Below, piece after piece: positions 22,905-34,885 of a stretch of DNA of 64,000 bases. The DNA is from Rattus norvegicus (lineage: Eukaryota; Chordata; Mammalia; Rodentia; Muridae): the NCBI RefSeq assembly GCF_036323735.1, contig NC_086024.1, forward strand, positions 134,903,053-134,967,052, written 5' to 3'. The translations under genes and the position numbers were made by a program. Position 1 is the stretch's first letter, and each line of letters starts with the position of its first letter. A model generated the notes under the pieces. The model had not been told where the DNA came from. It did no database searches and worked only from the letters and a program-made list of their open reading frames with translations.

Positions 22905-23065
22905 GGTGCACATGCATGCATGCATGTATCTGTATGGAGGTGAGGGGACAACTTTGTGGGGTTGGTTTCCTCCTTGCACCTTTACGTGAGTTCCCCAAAT
23001 CAAACTTGGATCTGAGGCTTCTGTAGCTAATACTTCCCTTTCTAAGCCACAGATCCTGTCCCAAA
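22905..23065 (-). mobile_element. B3-family SINE
   Basis: The plus strand shows the antisense B3 order: a CATG-rich tail, then GAGGGGACAACTTTGTGGGGTTGG, then TTCCTCCTTGCACCTTTACG. The head end is degraded. Confidence 0.7.
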
Positions 23066-23835
23066 ACTGCAGTCCTGACAGATACATTCATCGTTGGCCT
23101 GGTTTTGTTTGACTAGCATTTCCAAACATCCAGAATGGGAAAAGAGCACCATGAAGAGTAGGAGGGAGGGAGGATGAGAGCAGGTCCCAGAAGAGAAGAT
23201 GGCGGGCGGAATGGAATTCCATTTTCTAAATACTTACTTTTATCTTTTGTTTGCCTGGGTGTGAGTGTCCGCTACTGATGTACAAGTGTCTGCTGAGAAC
23301 AGAGAAGGCACCAGATCCACCAGAGCTGGAGTGACAGGCAGTTAGGAGTCAGTCAACGTGGGTCCTGTGAACTGAACTGGAGTCTGTAAGAAGGGTTAAT
23401 GGCTGATTCATCGCCCTAGCTCTAGAATCCCATTTTAATGGGCCCTCTCTTCCTGTAGGCCCTCCCAGAGCTAAGGGAGAAGGAGCCTGCTGTTCCCTCA
23501 ATCCATAGCGGCCCCTACGGAGGTCCCGTCAGATCAGGTGCTCCTGGAAGCCTGCACAGATCTGAACAAGTCCTTTCCTTCCTGGACGATGTATTTTGGC
23601 TTCAGCCTGGCTAGGAAGGGCCAGGGCTCAGTCCCTGCTCAGCTCTCAGCACTTGCTCCATTGCACCATGGTATTCCTGGCGTCTGTCCCAAGACAGTCT
23701 TAAAATCCTGGGTAAATGCTGAGGCACAGGAAGCTACCTTCAAATGGAGTCATCCACCTGTTGCATAAACATCTGCCGCCATCTTGTCCACACCCACTAA
23801 TGGTAATGGGATATATAATTGAAACAGAGACACAG
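23066..23835. other. no gene seen
   Basis: No repeat or coding signal is recognised. Confidence 0.5.
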
Positions 23836-23837
23836 AG

Positions 23838-23839
<2 letters not shown>

Positions 23840-23921
<82 letters not shown>

Positions 23922-23936
23922 ACACATACACACACA
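23840..23936. repeat. (TC)n-(CA)n microsatellite
   Basis: About 26 TC units are followed by about 22 CA units with two TA interruptions. Long Arg/Glu, Ser/Leu and His/Thr frames across it are artefacts. Confidence 0.97.
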
Positions 23937-24058
23937 AGTTGTTGAGTGCCACTCCCATGTAAGGGGACAGTCCCACTGAAGCAGTATCTGAATGAACTCT
24001 CTGAAGCACAATTCTCACACATTTCCACTTTTTCTCTGTCTTGATGTTTTAAACTGAT

Positions 24059-24061
24059 TGT

Positions 24062-24097
<36 letters not shown>

Positions 24098-24601
24098 TGT
24101 GTTTGTTGTGTAGGTGTTTGCATGTGTGGGGTGTGTGGGGTGCAGGCAGGGCATAGTGTGTGTGTGTATGTGTGGGTGCAGGCAGGGCATAGTGTGTGTG
24201 TGTATGTGTGGGGTGTGTGTATGTGTGGGGTGTGTGTTGTGTGTGGGATGCAGGGCATGTGTTGTATGTGTGGTGTGTGTGGAGTATGTGTGTGTGTGCT
24301 TGTGTGTTTGCATGTGCATATGTGTGTGTGTGTTGTATGGGGTGCGTGGGGTACAGGACATGTATGTGTGTGTATGTGGTATGGAGGAGCTGTGTGTTGT
24401 GTGTGTGGTGCAGGGCATGTAATGTGTGTATGTGTGGTGTGTGTGGGGTATGTGTGTGTGCTTGTGTGTTTGTATGTGCATGTATGTGTGTGTTGTGTGT
24501 GTTGTGTGGGGTGCGTGGGGTGCAGGGCATGTATGTGTGTGTATGTGATGTGTGTGTGTGTTGTGTGGGGTGTGTGGGGTGTATGTATGTGTGTGTATGT
24601 A

Positions 24602-24655
<54 letters not shown>

Positions 24656-24656
24656 T
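24059..24656. repeat. TG-rich minisatellite with GCAGGGCAT landmarks
   Basis: Nearly 600 bp of TG-rich sequence is punctuated by GGTGCAGGGCAT-like words. A 36-bp unit with GCAGGCAGGGCATAG is duplicated at about 24141-24176 and 24177-24212. A larger block near 24293-24385 recurs, diverged, near 24455-24552. It ends in about 22 pure TG units. Confidence 0.95.
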
Positions 24657-26211
24657 GGGGTGGCATTACAGGGAGAGCCTAATTCCCTGAGGAGGAAGGC
24701 AGCCGAGGCTGACACTTACTCGTTAGTTAATTCAATTGTGCCTAATTATCTTGTTGCTTTGCAATCCACCCCGCTCTCCCAACCAACACCAGCCTCAGGA
24801 ACATTCCTCATAATTGCAGAACAGCCAGCAAGAGGAGATGAGTAACCCTCTCCACTCTCGCTTTCTGCCATGTCCCTAAATGCCTCTCCAGTGTGGGGGC
24901 AGAAATATCCAGAGTCCAGACCATTCCGAGTTCTGTGGAAATGCTTTGACATGGCTTCCCGCCAGCTTCGTCGTAAATCACCAAACGACACCGGCCAGGT
25001 TAGGACAGGACGCCTTATCTCAGAGGGTCACCAGGATGAGAGGCCACAAGTCCTCTTCAATCGGTTCCAATACACTTAGATGACCTACCAGCCTCGGGTG
25101 ACTGCTCTGAGGTGTGTTGTCATGGTTGGATCCCCGAAATAATTGCTATTGCTGCTGCTGTTGCTGGGTTTGCTTTTTTTCTGGTTTTATTTGTGGGTTT
25201 TTTTTAAGGGGGTGTTTGTTTGTCTGTAGCAAATTCTCCCCTGTGTCTATGCTATCTTCTGTAATTAGAGATTTTCCCAACACTTTAAAACTTTGAAATT
25301 ATACTCTAAAGTTTTCAACAAAAGTCAGGGCCCCTTCGGCCTGCCTTCATCACTGTTTGCTTTTCGAGGAGGTAGTTTATAGCCACGGCTGAGAAAATTG
25401 TCTTCAGTGTTCAATCCATCTCCGGTGAAACACCATTTTTTTTCCCTCAGCAGATATGTGTCTCTATGAAGTGTTTCCTAGCAGCGAGCTGAGTACAAGC
25501 CAGATGAACTCTACACTTAAACACATGCCCAGCAGAGCCCCTGCCTAAACCCACCAGAATTCTTGGGGCCACAGTTTCTTTGATGTCTTCTAGGTCTTGG
25601 GAAGAGTCTGGCTTCCAGGTACTCAGAGTTCAATAGAAACTGCTCAAAATCAGTTTTTGATCAAAAATAATGTTCTGTTCTGTTTTGTTTTGTTTTGTTT
25701 TGACAGAAGTGAATAAGCAAACTGATAAGAGCAGAGGAGGAGTTTCTAGATCAAGTCCACGGCAAACCAAATACAGAAAAGGAAAAGGCTCTCAGCTCAG
25801 AAGACAGCATCAGTTGGGGTAGAACACAGGGCTGATGTGGGGCCGTGTGACCAATAAACAGGTACACCACTCTAACTTCGAGAACTACTTCCCATCGATC
25901 CAGAACATTCTGTCACCAGACGGAAAGGTATTTGAAAACAGCACTAGGTGTGGAATGTGCTGACAGCTGCCATACCAAAACTTACATGGTTCCCAGTAGC
26001 TCTGGCTTTGGATCCCGGCCCTGGCACTTAGCTGCAGAGTGGCTCTCAGTTATAGCAAAGCCCAGTGTGTGAGTTCCCCTCTTCCTGTCTACAATAATAA
26101 TCTTGTTTTTCTTTTTGCATGCTTATGAAGACTCAAGTGAGCCGAGATAAGTACACTGAGGACTGTAGCTATTGAGAGAGTTACCAACTCGTTCAAACCT
26201 CTGGACAGCCC
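24657..26211. other. single-copy-looking DNA; possible conserved non-coding block
   Basis: The part at 24715-24840 is AT-rich and contains TTAGTTAATTCAATTG and CCTAATTATCTTGTTGC, words typical of homeodomain/GATA sites, next to (TTTTG)n at 25680-25702. No exon is evident. Confidence 0.4.
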
Positions 26212-26269
26212 CAAATGGATCCCCCCAGAGATCTCAGATACAAATGGATCCCCCCAGAGATCTCAGATA
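26212..26269. repeat. perfect 29-bp tandem duplication
   Basis: Two identical 29-bp copies (26212-26240 and 26241-26269), starting CAAATGGATCCCCCCAG, lie head to tail. Confidence 0.97.
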
Positions 26270-26394
26270 CTGAACTGATCTAGAATTACACAAAGGTCAG
26301 AACACGTCCAGGAAGTCACCAACACCTGTATGTACAATCAAGCCAGGACACCGGCTGGCATTTCCATCAACATTGTCACAAAAATGCTCATCAG

Positions 26395-26515
26395 CATCCT
26401 GTCGCAGGAAGGGAAACTGAGGCACAAAAAATGTGTAGGACTTCGGCTGCATGTCTAGAGAGTGAAAGGGCTATTAAGCAAATGTTTAAACCCCACACCA
26501 ATGACTACATGGGGA
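26395..26515 (+). mobile_element. MIR SINE remnant
   Basis: AGGGAAACTGAGGCACAAAA and GAGAGTGAAAGGGCTATTAA follow the core of MIR. Confidence 0.65.
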
Positions 26516-27575
26516 AAGCTCATGAACAGAATCACCACATAGCCCCTGAACTGGCTGGACCTCAGAGCTCAGCTCTGGGGAACAGCCACCTACAGAATGA
26601 CAGTCACCAGATCTGAGAGTCTGTGCTCTTCTGTTTGCCTCACAGGGCACAGCAGCCCCCACCAGGGCCCATTTCCAGTGTGCATGGAAGGCAAGCAGAG
26701 TCCCCAAGGGAGCTGAGACTAAAATGGCGAAGGGCCACCCTCTGGAAGAGACTGGAGCCAGGCAGCACTTGACCTCCTGACTAGGAGAAGCTCAGGCACA
26801 GTCCCTGAGCCAGACCCACTCAGAACTGAGCCCGGGGACTTCCTACAGTAGGTTCAGGGCCACTGCCAGGCACAGGGTGCAGACACACATCGTTCTACAA
26901 GGCGGGGTGGGAAAAGGAGAGAGAAGCAGGGAAGGCCGTCAGCCTAGCTCTTTTTTCCAGCATCTCGTATTTCAACTATCAAGTGTTTTAGCAATCTGCA
27001 GAAAATAAATTCTCTGTACAAGGGAAGAAATTTGGCTCCGACTCTCAGCAGAAGGCCCTGCTCGCAGTTCCCCATGGCTCCTCAGCTAAGGCAGGGCAGC
27101 TCTCTGCAGCCTCCCAACACTGCCGGTATCTGGGATTTACATAATCACAGGCAAATAAAACGATAAAGGCATACTCTTTCATAACAGGCATATTGTTACT
27201 ATTATTACTCTTAAGGCAAATTAGCTTCTGATTATAGGGATTAGTCAGACCCCGATCCTGTTGACTGAGATGGGACTGAATCTTGCTTCCTTTCTTCTTT
27301 TTTAACGAGGAGGAGAGCTGTTGTTTCGATGTCAGGAAATTACATAAAATGGTACTTGCTCGGGGAGAGAGAGAGTGCCTCTGAAAGTCATCTAATTATC
27401 AAATATTCTACCCCAAGTTTGTTAACTTTTTGTTGCATTTTATTTAACTGCTTCCTCTTCGAAGTATCTCTAATATTTGAGTGTTTATTTTCTAGATATT
27501 CCTGTGTATCTAGGGGTGGAGGGCACCCATCACTGAAGTAGTTTATGGTTCCTTTTGACTAAAGAGATGCACATT
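26516..27575. other. single-copy DNA with AT-rich candidate regulatory block
   Basis: No gene. The block at 27125-27255 is AT-rich with ACATAATCACAGGC, AAAACGATAAAGG and GCAAATTAGCTTCTGATTA words, which looks like a developmental enhancer core. This is unproven. Confidence 0.4.
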
Positions 27576-28121
27576 CTCTGTGTGTGTGTCTCTCTCTGCC
27601 TCTGTCTCTCTCTGTCTCTGTCTCTCTGTCTGTCTCTGTCTCTCTGTGTCTGCTGTCTGTCTCTCTGTCTCGATCTCTTTCTCTGTCTGTCTCTCTCTCT
27701 GTTTCTGTCTCTGTCTGTTGTCTGTCTCTCTGTATTTCTCTCTTTCTCTGTCTCTCTGCCTCTGTCTCTCTCTCTCTGTTTCTGTCTCTCTGTCTGCTGT
27801 CTGTCTCTCTGCCTCTGTCTCTCTCTGTGTCTCTCTCTGTCTCTCTCTCTGTTTCTGTCTCTGTCTGCTGTCTGTCTCTCTGTATTTCTCTCTTTCTCTG
27901 TCTCTCTGCCTCTGTCTCTCTCTCTGTCTCTCTGTCCCTGTCTCTCTGTCTGTCTCTCTCTCTGTGTGTCTGCTGTCTGTCTCTCTGTCTCGATCTCTTT
28001 CTCTGTCTCTCTGCCTCTGTCTCTCTCTCTGTTTCTGTCTCTCTGTCTGCTGTCTGTCTCTCTGTCTCTATCTTTCTCTGTCTCTCTGTCTCTCTGTCTC
28101 TGTCTCTCTGTCTCTCTCTCT

Positions 28122-28168
<47 letters not shown>
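27576..28168. repeat. (TCTCTG)n low-complexity tract ending in (TG)n
   Basis: About 550 bp of TCTC/TCTG with CTGCTGTCTG landmarks is followed by about 21 TG units. A block near 27655-27725 recurs near 27970-28045. All three plus frames stay open only because the words lack stops. Confidence 0.97.
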
Positions 28169-28169
<1 letters not shown>

Positions 28170-28292
28170 CATTTTGTTTGCTTGAGTCAAGGTCTTACCA
28201 AGTATTCCAGCTGGCCCGACCCTAATTGTGATCCTCCTGCCTCATCCTCCTAGTACTGGGATTGTGGCAATGAGCCATCACACTTAGTTCCT
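28169..28292 (-). mobile_element. B1 SINE
   Basis: The plus strand has antisense B1 text: TGAGTCAAGGTCTTACCAAG, then GATCCTCCTGCCTCATCCTC, then TACTGGGATTGTGGCAATG. Confidence 0.75.
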
Positions 28293-29099
28293 GTAATTTT
28301 TCTTGGTGAGTCAACAAAGAAGGAATTGTGTGCCCTTCCATGGACAAAGACCCTGAAACTCAGAGCTTCCAGAAGCCTAGAACAAGACATCATCCCTCAA
28401 GTGCACAGGAGCCTGGGGGGATCGGGTCAGGTGCATGGGTCCCCAGGGTGCCAAGGAGACATACTCACACACCAAGAGAGGTACCATGTGGCTATTCAGG
28501 GACTAATTCTGCTTTCCTCACATGTGCATACCTCTTTCCAAGGGACATTTCATAATATCTCCATATGGTTTGAGCCATCAGACTAGGACAGGTGGTGGAG
28601 GACAGCCTCACTTGCTGCTGGAATCGAATGGACCAAGGCCATGGAGGTTTGCCAGTGTCCCACAGCTTTAACCCCTAGAGTCCCTTGCCTTTACCCCTAA
28701 GAACTCCAGACCTCCAATGTCAGCAACGCCATAGTTGAGAAACCTTGGTCCAGCTGGTCAGAATTCCTGTGACTGTTATTAATAGACAGTGACAGGGGGT
28801 CAAGAAGCATGGACAGATGGTAGACAGATAAATGGGTGACAGATAAATATAATGGGTGACAGGTAGATGTTGGATAGATAGACAGACACACAGACAGGTG
28901 GGCCTGGAACACCTTAGGTATTTCTGAAGAGTTGAGATTCTATTTCACAGGGTCAATCTGAGTTGAATTGAACTAAAATAAGGCAAAAATTTATATAGCT
29001 GGTTACACTTATATATCTGATCACCTCCTCCATTGTGTGTATGTATATAAACACACACACTTTTAGGTATGTGAACAAAATAAGAGAACTGGGGCTTGG
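28293..29099. other. no gene; short GATA-like tract
   Basis: Single-copy-looking sequence. A degenerate GACAGATAAATGG/GATAGATAGACAG tract lies at 28810-28898. Confidence 0.5.
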
Positions 29100-29308
29100 T
29101 GGTTCTGTGTGTGCATGTGCATGTATGTGTGTGCATGTGCATGCATGTGCACGCATGTGCAGGAGTGCACATTCCATACATGAAATCAGAGGTTATCTTT
29201 GTAGAGTTGGTTCTCTCCTTCCACTCTGGGGTCTAGAGATTGAACCCAGGTAGCCAACCATGGGCAACGGGCAATTCAGCATGTTGAACCATTTCACCAG
29301 CCCCAGAT
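29100..29308 (-). mobile_element. B3/B2-family SINE
   Basis: A TGTGCATG-rich tail is followed by TTGTAGAGTTGGTTCTCTCC and GGGTCTAGAGATTGAACCCA. The head CCATTTCACCAGCCCC ends near 29306. Confidence 0.8.
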
Positions 29309-29568
29309 TGGGGAATGTGGATGGAATGTGTCACTGTCTCCTTCTAGGTCCTTCCCCAGGTGTCCTTGACCTGATGAGAGGAACTCTTTAAATGTGGAAT
29401 GTGAGCTCAGAGGCCACTGCATGGGGTTGTTTCCTGCCTGTCAAAGGATACTTTACAGATACTTTCTTTCCTTCTTTAACTGTGTTAGGATAAAAGAAAG
29501 AAAGAAAAAAACCCTCCCCAATTCTGTTCTCTCATCCTCTGCAAATTAAACATGCCAGCACCTCTCAC

Positions 29569-29792
29569 CGTAGGGGTATTGGCAACCTTTCCTGTAAGAG
29601 GCAGACAGTAAATATTTCTGCCTTTGCAGGTCACGTGGCCTGTGTGGCAACCACTCAACTCCGCTATGCAGTCGGAGGCAGCCATAGATGATATGTAGAT
29701 GAGTACGCTTGGCTGTGTCCCAATAAAACTTTATTTACAAAGCCAGGGCGTGGGAGGGGCTTGGCCCTGTGACTGCAGTCTGCTCCGTTCAG
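29569..29792. mobile_element. hAT-Charlie-type MITE relic
   Basis: The segment contains the block order seen in an old mammalian hAT repeat: GGCAACCTTTCCTGTAAGAG, then CAGTAAATATTTCTGCC, then CCAATAAAACTTTATTTAC. The exact subfamily and its 8-bp duplication cannot be assigned. Confidence 0.6.
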
Positions 29793-30034
29793 TTTACAAC
29801 GATGCAGAGTTCCTGAAAATGATGAGTGTGGGCAGAAGGAAGAGGGGACAGTTCAGAGCATGCAAGCCGTAACATGGCAGCGGCAGTTAAGTGAAGTAGT
29901 TAGTGTAGAGCTCACTGCCAGCCCCCAGCCCCCCCGAAGGTGAAGAATCAGGCAGAAGCAGGCTCTAAAGGTCAGACCAACCAAGCACAGAGGTATTACA
30001 GGCACACCCACCAGGAATTAGTAAGGCAAGGATT

Positions 30035-30455
30035 GTTGTTTCCCACAAATTTCCCTTTCACTTTAAAGTATGGCTTCTTTCTTATCAAGATTATATTATT
30101 ATATCGGTTTTGCAGTGATGTTTTCATATATGCACATGAAGAGCACACTTACCCCACGCCCACTGTCTTCTTGCTCCCTGCTTACTCCTGCTAGAGTCCT
30201 TCTTCTTCCCAGCTAGCCCCATTCCACTATTTCACGTCTGATTTTTGTTGTTTGTTTTTCTTTGTAATGTGTATGATCCAGTAAGTTTAATTGGGGCTCC
30301 TCACAGGAGTATGGGTAAAAGTTATTTACGGGGATACGGGCAGCTTGCTTTGCCAATAGCTACATCATTCAAGAAAGCATCCCTCCCTCTTCCAACCACC
30401 GTCAAGTCAATAGCTTATAAATCCTCAGAAGGGGTCGGATCTCAAGAGTTTCCAT
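30035..30455 (-). mobile_element. old rodent L1 (Lx-like) 3' UTR fragment
   Basis: The plus strand carries AAGTTTAATTGGGGCTCCTC, AGTTATTTACGGGGATACGG and ATCCTCAGAAGGGGTCGGAT in the order of antisense Lx 3' UTRs. Confidence 0.6.
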
Positions 30456-30470
30456 TCAGAAACTCCAACC

Positions 30471-30472
<2 letters not shown>

Positions 30473-30538
<66 letters not shown>
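30473..30538. repeat. (CA)n microsatellite
   Basis: About 32 uninterrupted CA units. Confidence 0.99.
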
Positions 30539-30541
<3 letters not shown>

Positions 30542-30994
30542 GAAAGGGGCTGGTCAACTGGCCCTGCAGGGGCTCCCTTAACAACTGCCATAGACAGTGG
30601 CCCCAAGGAGACACTTCAGGAGCTTGCTAACAATGGGAAGGAAACCCACACTGGAGTCCTCAACCAATGGGTAACAGAACAGGAGCCCTGGGCCCCAGGA
30701 AGCTGGGCGCCAACTAGAGGTCAAGTTTGGCTTAGCAGTTTGGCAGTTGCAGGGACTGATTCTAGCTCCCTCCAGGAGGCAACGGTCGCTCTGCTCTCCC
30801 TCCATTCACACTCTGTCATGAAGGCTTCTCTTCCTCCTCCCTAGGCCCTCCCTTCCTCCTTACAGTGCACAGCTCTCCTGCTTCTCCTAGGCTCCGTGCC
30901 ATTTTCCCACCACCCCACACCTCTTGCCAATTTCCAATCTGTCTGTCTGTCTCCAAAGCCTACAGGGGAATCCCAATCTCAGAAAATAGAAGTC
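30539..30994. other. no gene seen
   Basis: The 199-codon frame at 30245-30844 spans L1 3' UTR, the CA tract and this sequence, so it is not a gene. Confidence 0.6.
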
Positions 30995-31290
30995 CGCTGT
31001 CTCAGTTTGAATTTACTGCTATGAATAGACACCATGACCAAGTCGACTCTCATAAGGACAACATTTAATTGCGGCTGCCTCACAGGTTCAGAGGTTCCGT
31101 CCATTATCATCAAGGCGGGAGCACAGTCCATGCAGGCAGATATGTTCCAAAGGGAGCTAAAAGAATGGCTTCTAAGCCACTAGGATGGGCAACCAGCCAT
31201 GCCCACAGTGACACACTCCCTCCAACAAGGCCATACCCACTCTATCAAGGCCACACCTCTTAATAGTGCCACTCCCTGGGTCAAGAGTAA
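30995..31290 (-). mobile_element. MaLR-like LTR
   Basis: GACACCATGACCAAGTCGAC, TTTAATTGCGGCTGCC and GCCACACCTCTTAATAGTGCC match, in antisense, the rodent LTR-like repeat also present at 44336-44722 and 46864-47235. Confidence 0.7.
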
Positions 31291-32904
31291 TCAAATCTCC
31301 TCATCCACCAACTACAAGAAGACCCCAACCCTCCCTGCTCCCCAGTCTTCCTCTCTAGTGTCCACCTCTGCTGAGCTTGCCTTGTGGATTGACCCTGGTT
31401 TTCCCATTTTACAGGCCTCAGCCGTGAGGAGAACATCACTCTCCCATGGAAAACTTGTCTTTCTGGAAACAAGTCCTCTCTACGGTCATTACCAACCCCT
31501 TTTCTCCAGGCGGCAGACCCTGCCTCTTGGACCCTCAGGAAGGGTCCTTACATCCTGACAACCTGAAAATACAAAAGCAGGCCTATAAGGTATCCCACGG
31601 GTGTCCAGGAAGCTATGGGGAAGTAAGGGTGCAGAGTGAAGAAGGCAAGAAAATGTACCGTGGGGGCTCCTACTTGAGAAGTTAGCAGCTGGGAGGCTAT
31701 GATAGAGGCACTTATGGTCAGAAGTGCTCCTTGGGTGCAAAGACCCGAAATCCAGCCATGCAAACAGGAGCTGACCTCGGACACTGGAGCAGCCTCTTGG
31801 CAAGATGCTCACAGCATCTAAGGTGATTGCAGAAGCTCCAAGCCTACCAGCTCTAGGGTGTGGTTGTGGTCTAGCAATAGTGTCTGCTTTGCCCACACAT
31901 CTATAAGCGCCTTGGTCCTGGCCCCCGGGAAGGAGAGGTGTCTAAAACACGCTTCCAGTGAGCCTCCAAGTAGTCCCAGGGGAGACGATGGTTAGCTTTT
32001 TGGAGAAATGGAAGCTGAAGGGAGTGTCTCGTAGAGCAGATCTTAGTAGGGGCGGGCAGAGCACTACAGTCACTGTCCAGCCTCACACTTCACCACAGGT
32101 TCCCTGTCTGTCCCAGCTGCCCAGTCCCTGCCCCACCTCACCTTCCCACCTTCTCTGCTGGCTCTGGAGGCAGGCATACCTTACCTAGCAACTGTTGCTA
32201 CCAAGAACCAACCTTCTTGAAATTTCCACAACAAAGCAGACATCGACAAAAAAGAAAGTCAGGCTGATTTCAACCCCAGGCTGGAGGGTACCTGAGTTTT
32301 TTAATGGGTTGTAGTGCATTAAATGACCAACCGGGACCACGCCATAAATGCCCAGCAGGACACTGCCAGGAGCAGCTTGTGAAAAGAAAAAAAAAAAATC
32401 CATGCTCTCCAGCCCATGATGGTCCCTGTTTGTCAAATCCCTGCTGTTCTCTGTTCCCATTCAGCTGGGTCAACATGTGCCTGTAAATTCCTCCCAAAAG
32501 GGAAATCATAGCAGCAGCCCCAGAAATGACAAACGACTCAAGTATGGAAAGGCAGCCGCCAAGTCTTCAACAGTGCGCTCACACTGCACCAGCGAAAATC
32601 AGATAAGAAAAACAAACCTAGTTGTGTGCATAGTTCCTGAAGTATGTGTCACATTTTATGCTTCCAGTCTTTGGTGTAATGAACACGTCCATTTGTCAGG
32701 GGTCAGGGGACGGCAGTCCTGCAGCACTGGCTTGCTGGTGAACCTCCCCGACTCTCAGCTCTCACCCTACCCCAGGACACAAGGTTGGAGACAGATAAAT
32801 CAGAGTTCACCCTATGTCCTGGGTCATGACATACCTGGGACAGACACTCACTGTAAAAATGCCTTGTCTGCCTCGGGGTGTGTGTGCAAGATCCTTGGGG
32901 TGGC

Positions 32905-32905
<1 letters not shown>
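31291..32905. other. single-copy-looking DNA, no gene
   Basis: No repeat family is recognised. Several open frames under 140 codons lie here on both strands, none with a recognisable domain. Confidence 0.5.
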
Positions 32906-32945
<40 letters not shown>

Positions 32946-33235
32946 AGTGTGCATATGTGTGTCTGCTGCACAAGGCAACCAAAGATCGGTCTTGGGTGTC
33001 CTTCCTCAGGATATCGTCCACCTTGTTTTGTGACCCCAGGTCCCACATTGACTTGGGAATTACAGGTTTCAATGGGCGGCTTGGCCAGCAAATCCCAGAG
33101 AGCCTACAGTCTCTGTCTCCCCAGAGCTGGGACTAAGCCATGTGCTGCGGTGCCCAGCTTTTTACATGGGTCCTGGTGGAGGAACTCACATCGCCACACC
33201 TGCATGAGAAGCACGTGCCAACGAAGCTACCTCCG
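32906..33235 (-). mobile_element. B4A SINE with (TG)n tail
   Basis: A TG tract (32906-32942) is followed by GGGTGTCCTTCCTCAGGATA, CCACCTTGTTTTGTGACCCC and the tRNA-like part TTTTTACATGGGTCCTGG, in antisense B4A order. Confidence 0.75.
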
Positions 33236-34371
33236 TTCCACAGTCCCTTGTGTAACTTTCAGTCCACAAAGTGGCTGAGGAGAGAGCTGAGGAGCTGCAG
33301 TTGGAACTCTGGGACAGGTTGCCTCCAAGGTTCTACAACACTGGAATAAGAAGACGGGGACAGCTAGGGCCAAGGGAAAGACATAGATGGAAGACTACGG
33401 GATCCAAGGTCACACTGCTCGGGAATGGGGGCATCCGAGACTTTGCCAACCTCTCAAGGCCACTCATGGTGTGGCCTCAGAATCCACGGCCACAAACAGT
33501 AATGAAGCAAGAATTGTCTTTCACTCTGGAAGACATTTCCCCGTCATCGGAGACAAGAAGCTAGATCCCCTCTGTTCCTCAGACAGTAGCAGGATTGAGC
33601 ATGTACTCAGAGCCAGAACCCATCTTCAGGATACTGGTCCTCTAACAGTATAAACTGAAGTGCGGAAGGAATCTGTCTGGCCACCCTGAGGTTCAGGGGA
33701 TGGAAGTCAGGAGGAAGAATGTCAAAATTCAACCCCAGGACGCCATCATAAGCCAAAAGAGACGATACCTCCCTAGAGCCTCTCTGTCTTGTTTCTCAAA
33801 AGCTGTGGCTTCTGGAGAAGAGGAACCTAATATACAGATAGATGGTGATCTGCTGTGCCTTATACCTAAACTATAACCTCCCCAAAAGCTGCCATAGCCT
33901 TCCTGCTCCTGAGGACCAATGCCACCCACGCCATCATAGGAACAAACAAATTTCCCGTTGCTCAGTTGGACTGGTGGAGATGCTGGACTTGTAGATTTCA
34001 GGAGCAGAAACATTCCTAGAGGTAGCTGGGTTCCAACTCCGCAGGTGTTAAGGATGGATACCCCTGAGAACCCACTTAGCCCCTCATGTGTGTGAATTTC
34101 TTTCCGGTCTTGTTGGGACCCCTGCTTCCTGTTCAGGGATTAACAGTTGTTTCCCCTAAGGCTTGAGAAGGAAATTCTATTTTCTTTGTAGTGCTGTTTA
34201 CATTTGAATGTACTTAACCTGTGTCTATGCCTTGCTCCTTCTCAAAGGGACCCCAGCTCCCTCCCCACAGACATATTCTTGTTATAGAGTTGAAGGAACT
34301 TGAGGAGATCTGGAGGGAGGATAAGCTGCTAATGGGAACAAAGGGGGTGTGAGTTGTGTTGTTTTTTAGTA
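33236..34371. other. no gene seen
   Basis: No recognisable repeat or exon. Confidence 0.5.
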
Positions 34372-34760
34372 GTTGCATGTGCGTGTGCATGCATGCACGA
34401 GTGCTGTGTGTGTGTGAGAGAGAGAATGAGGGGGAGGGGAGAGAGGATGAGAGGAGGGGGAGGGCAGGAGAGGGGGTGCTTTAGAGATCAAGAGAACTCA
34501 GGGAGTCAGTACTCACCTTATATCTAGTTAAGACAGGGTTGGTCTCTCCTGTCTCTCTGTAGCTGCTATCTACTCCAGGTTGACTAGCCCTTGAGCTCCT
34601 GGGTAATTCTGTCTTCACCTCCCATTTTGCTGTAGGAGTGCAGGAAGTACAGATGCAGGCCACCATCTCCAGATTCTTGATTTTATGTGGTTCCCAGGGG
34701 TTGAACCTGGGACATCGGGCTCGTGTGGCTTTCCTGCCTTTTGTTTCTGTGTTTGCTACC
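34372..34760 (-). mobile_element. B4 SINE with GA/GGGA-rich tail
   Basis: A CATGTGCGTG and GAGAGA/GGGGAG-rich tail is followed by TAAGACAGGGTTGGTCTCTC and TGGTTCCCAGGGGTTGAACC in antisense B4 order. Confidence 0.7.
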
Positions 34761-34764
34761 ATGC

Positions 34765-34885
34765 CTACTTTACATTTGGGAAATTGGGGTTCAGAGATGT
34801 CAGATCATTTCCCAGGCATAGAAGCAGTGGAGAGAACATGGTATGAAACCCAGGTCTCAGCCAAATCTCCTGCTGATCCCACAGT
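34765..34885 (+). mobile_element. MIR SINE remnant
   Basis: GGGAAATTGGGGTTCAGAGATG and GAAACCCAGGTCTCAGCC follow the 3' half of MIR. Confidence 0.6.

Noticed and set aside
23750..24715. 321-codon His/Thr-rich frame
   Set aside because: It is generated by TG/CA and TC repeats; all frames across them are open.
27555..28253. 232-codon Leu/Ser/Cys frame resembling a membrane protein
   Set aside because: It is a TCTG/TCTC low-complexity translation, open in all three plus frames.
30245..30844. 199-codon frame
   Set aside because: It crosses an antisense L1 3' UTR and a CA tract.
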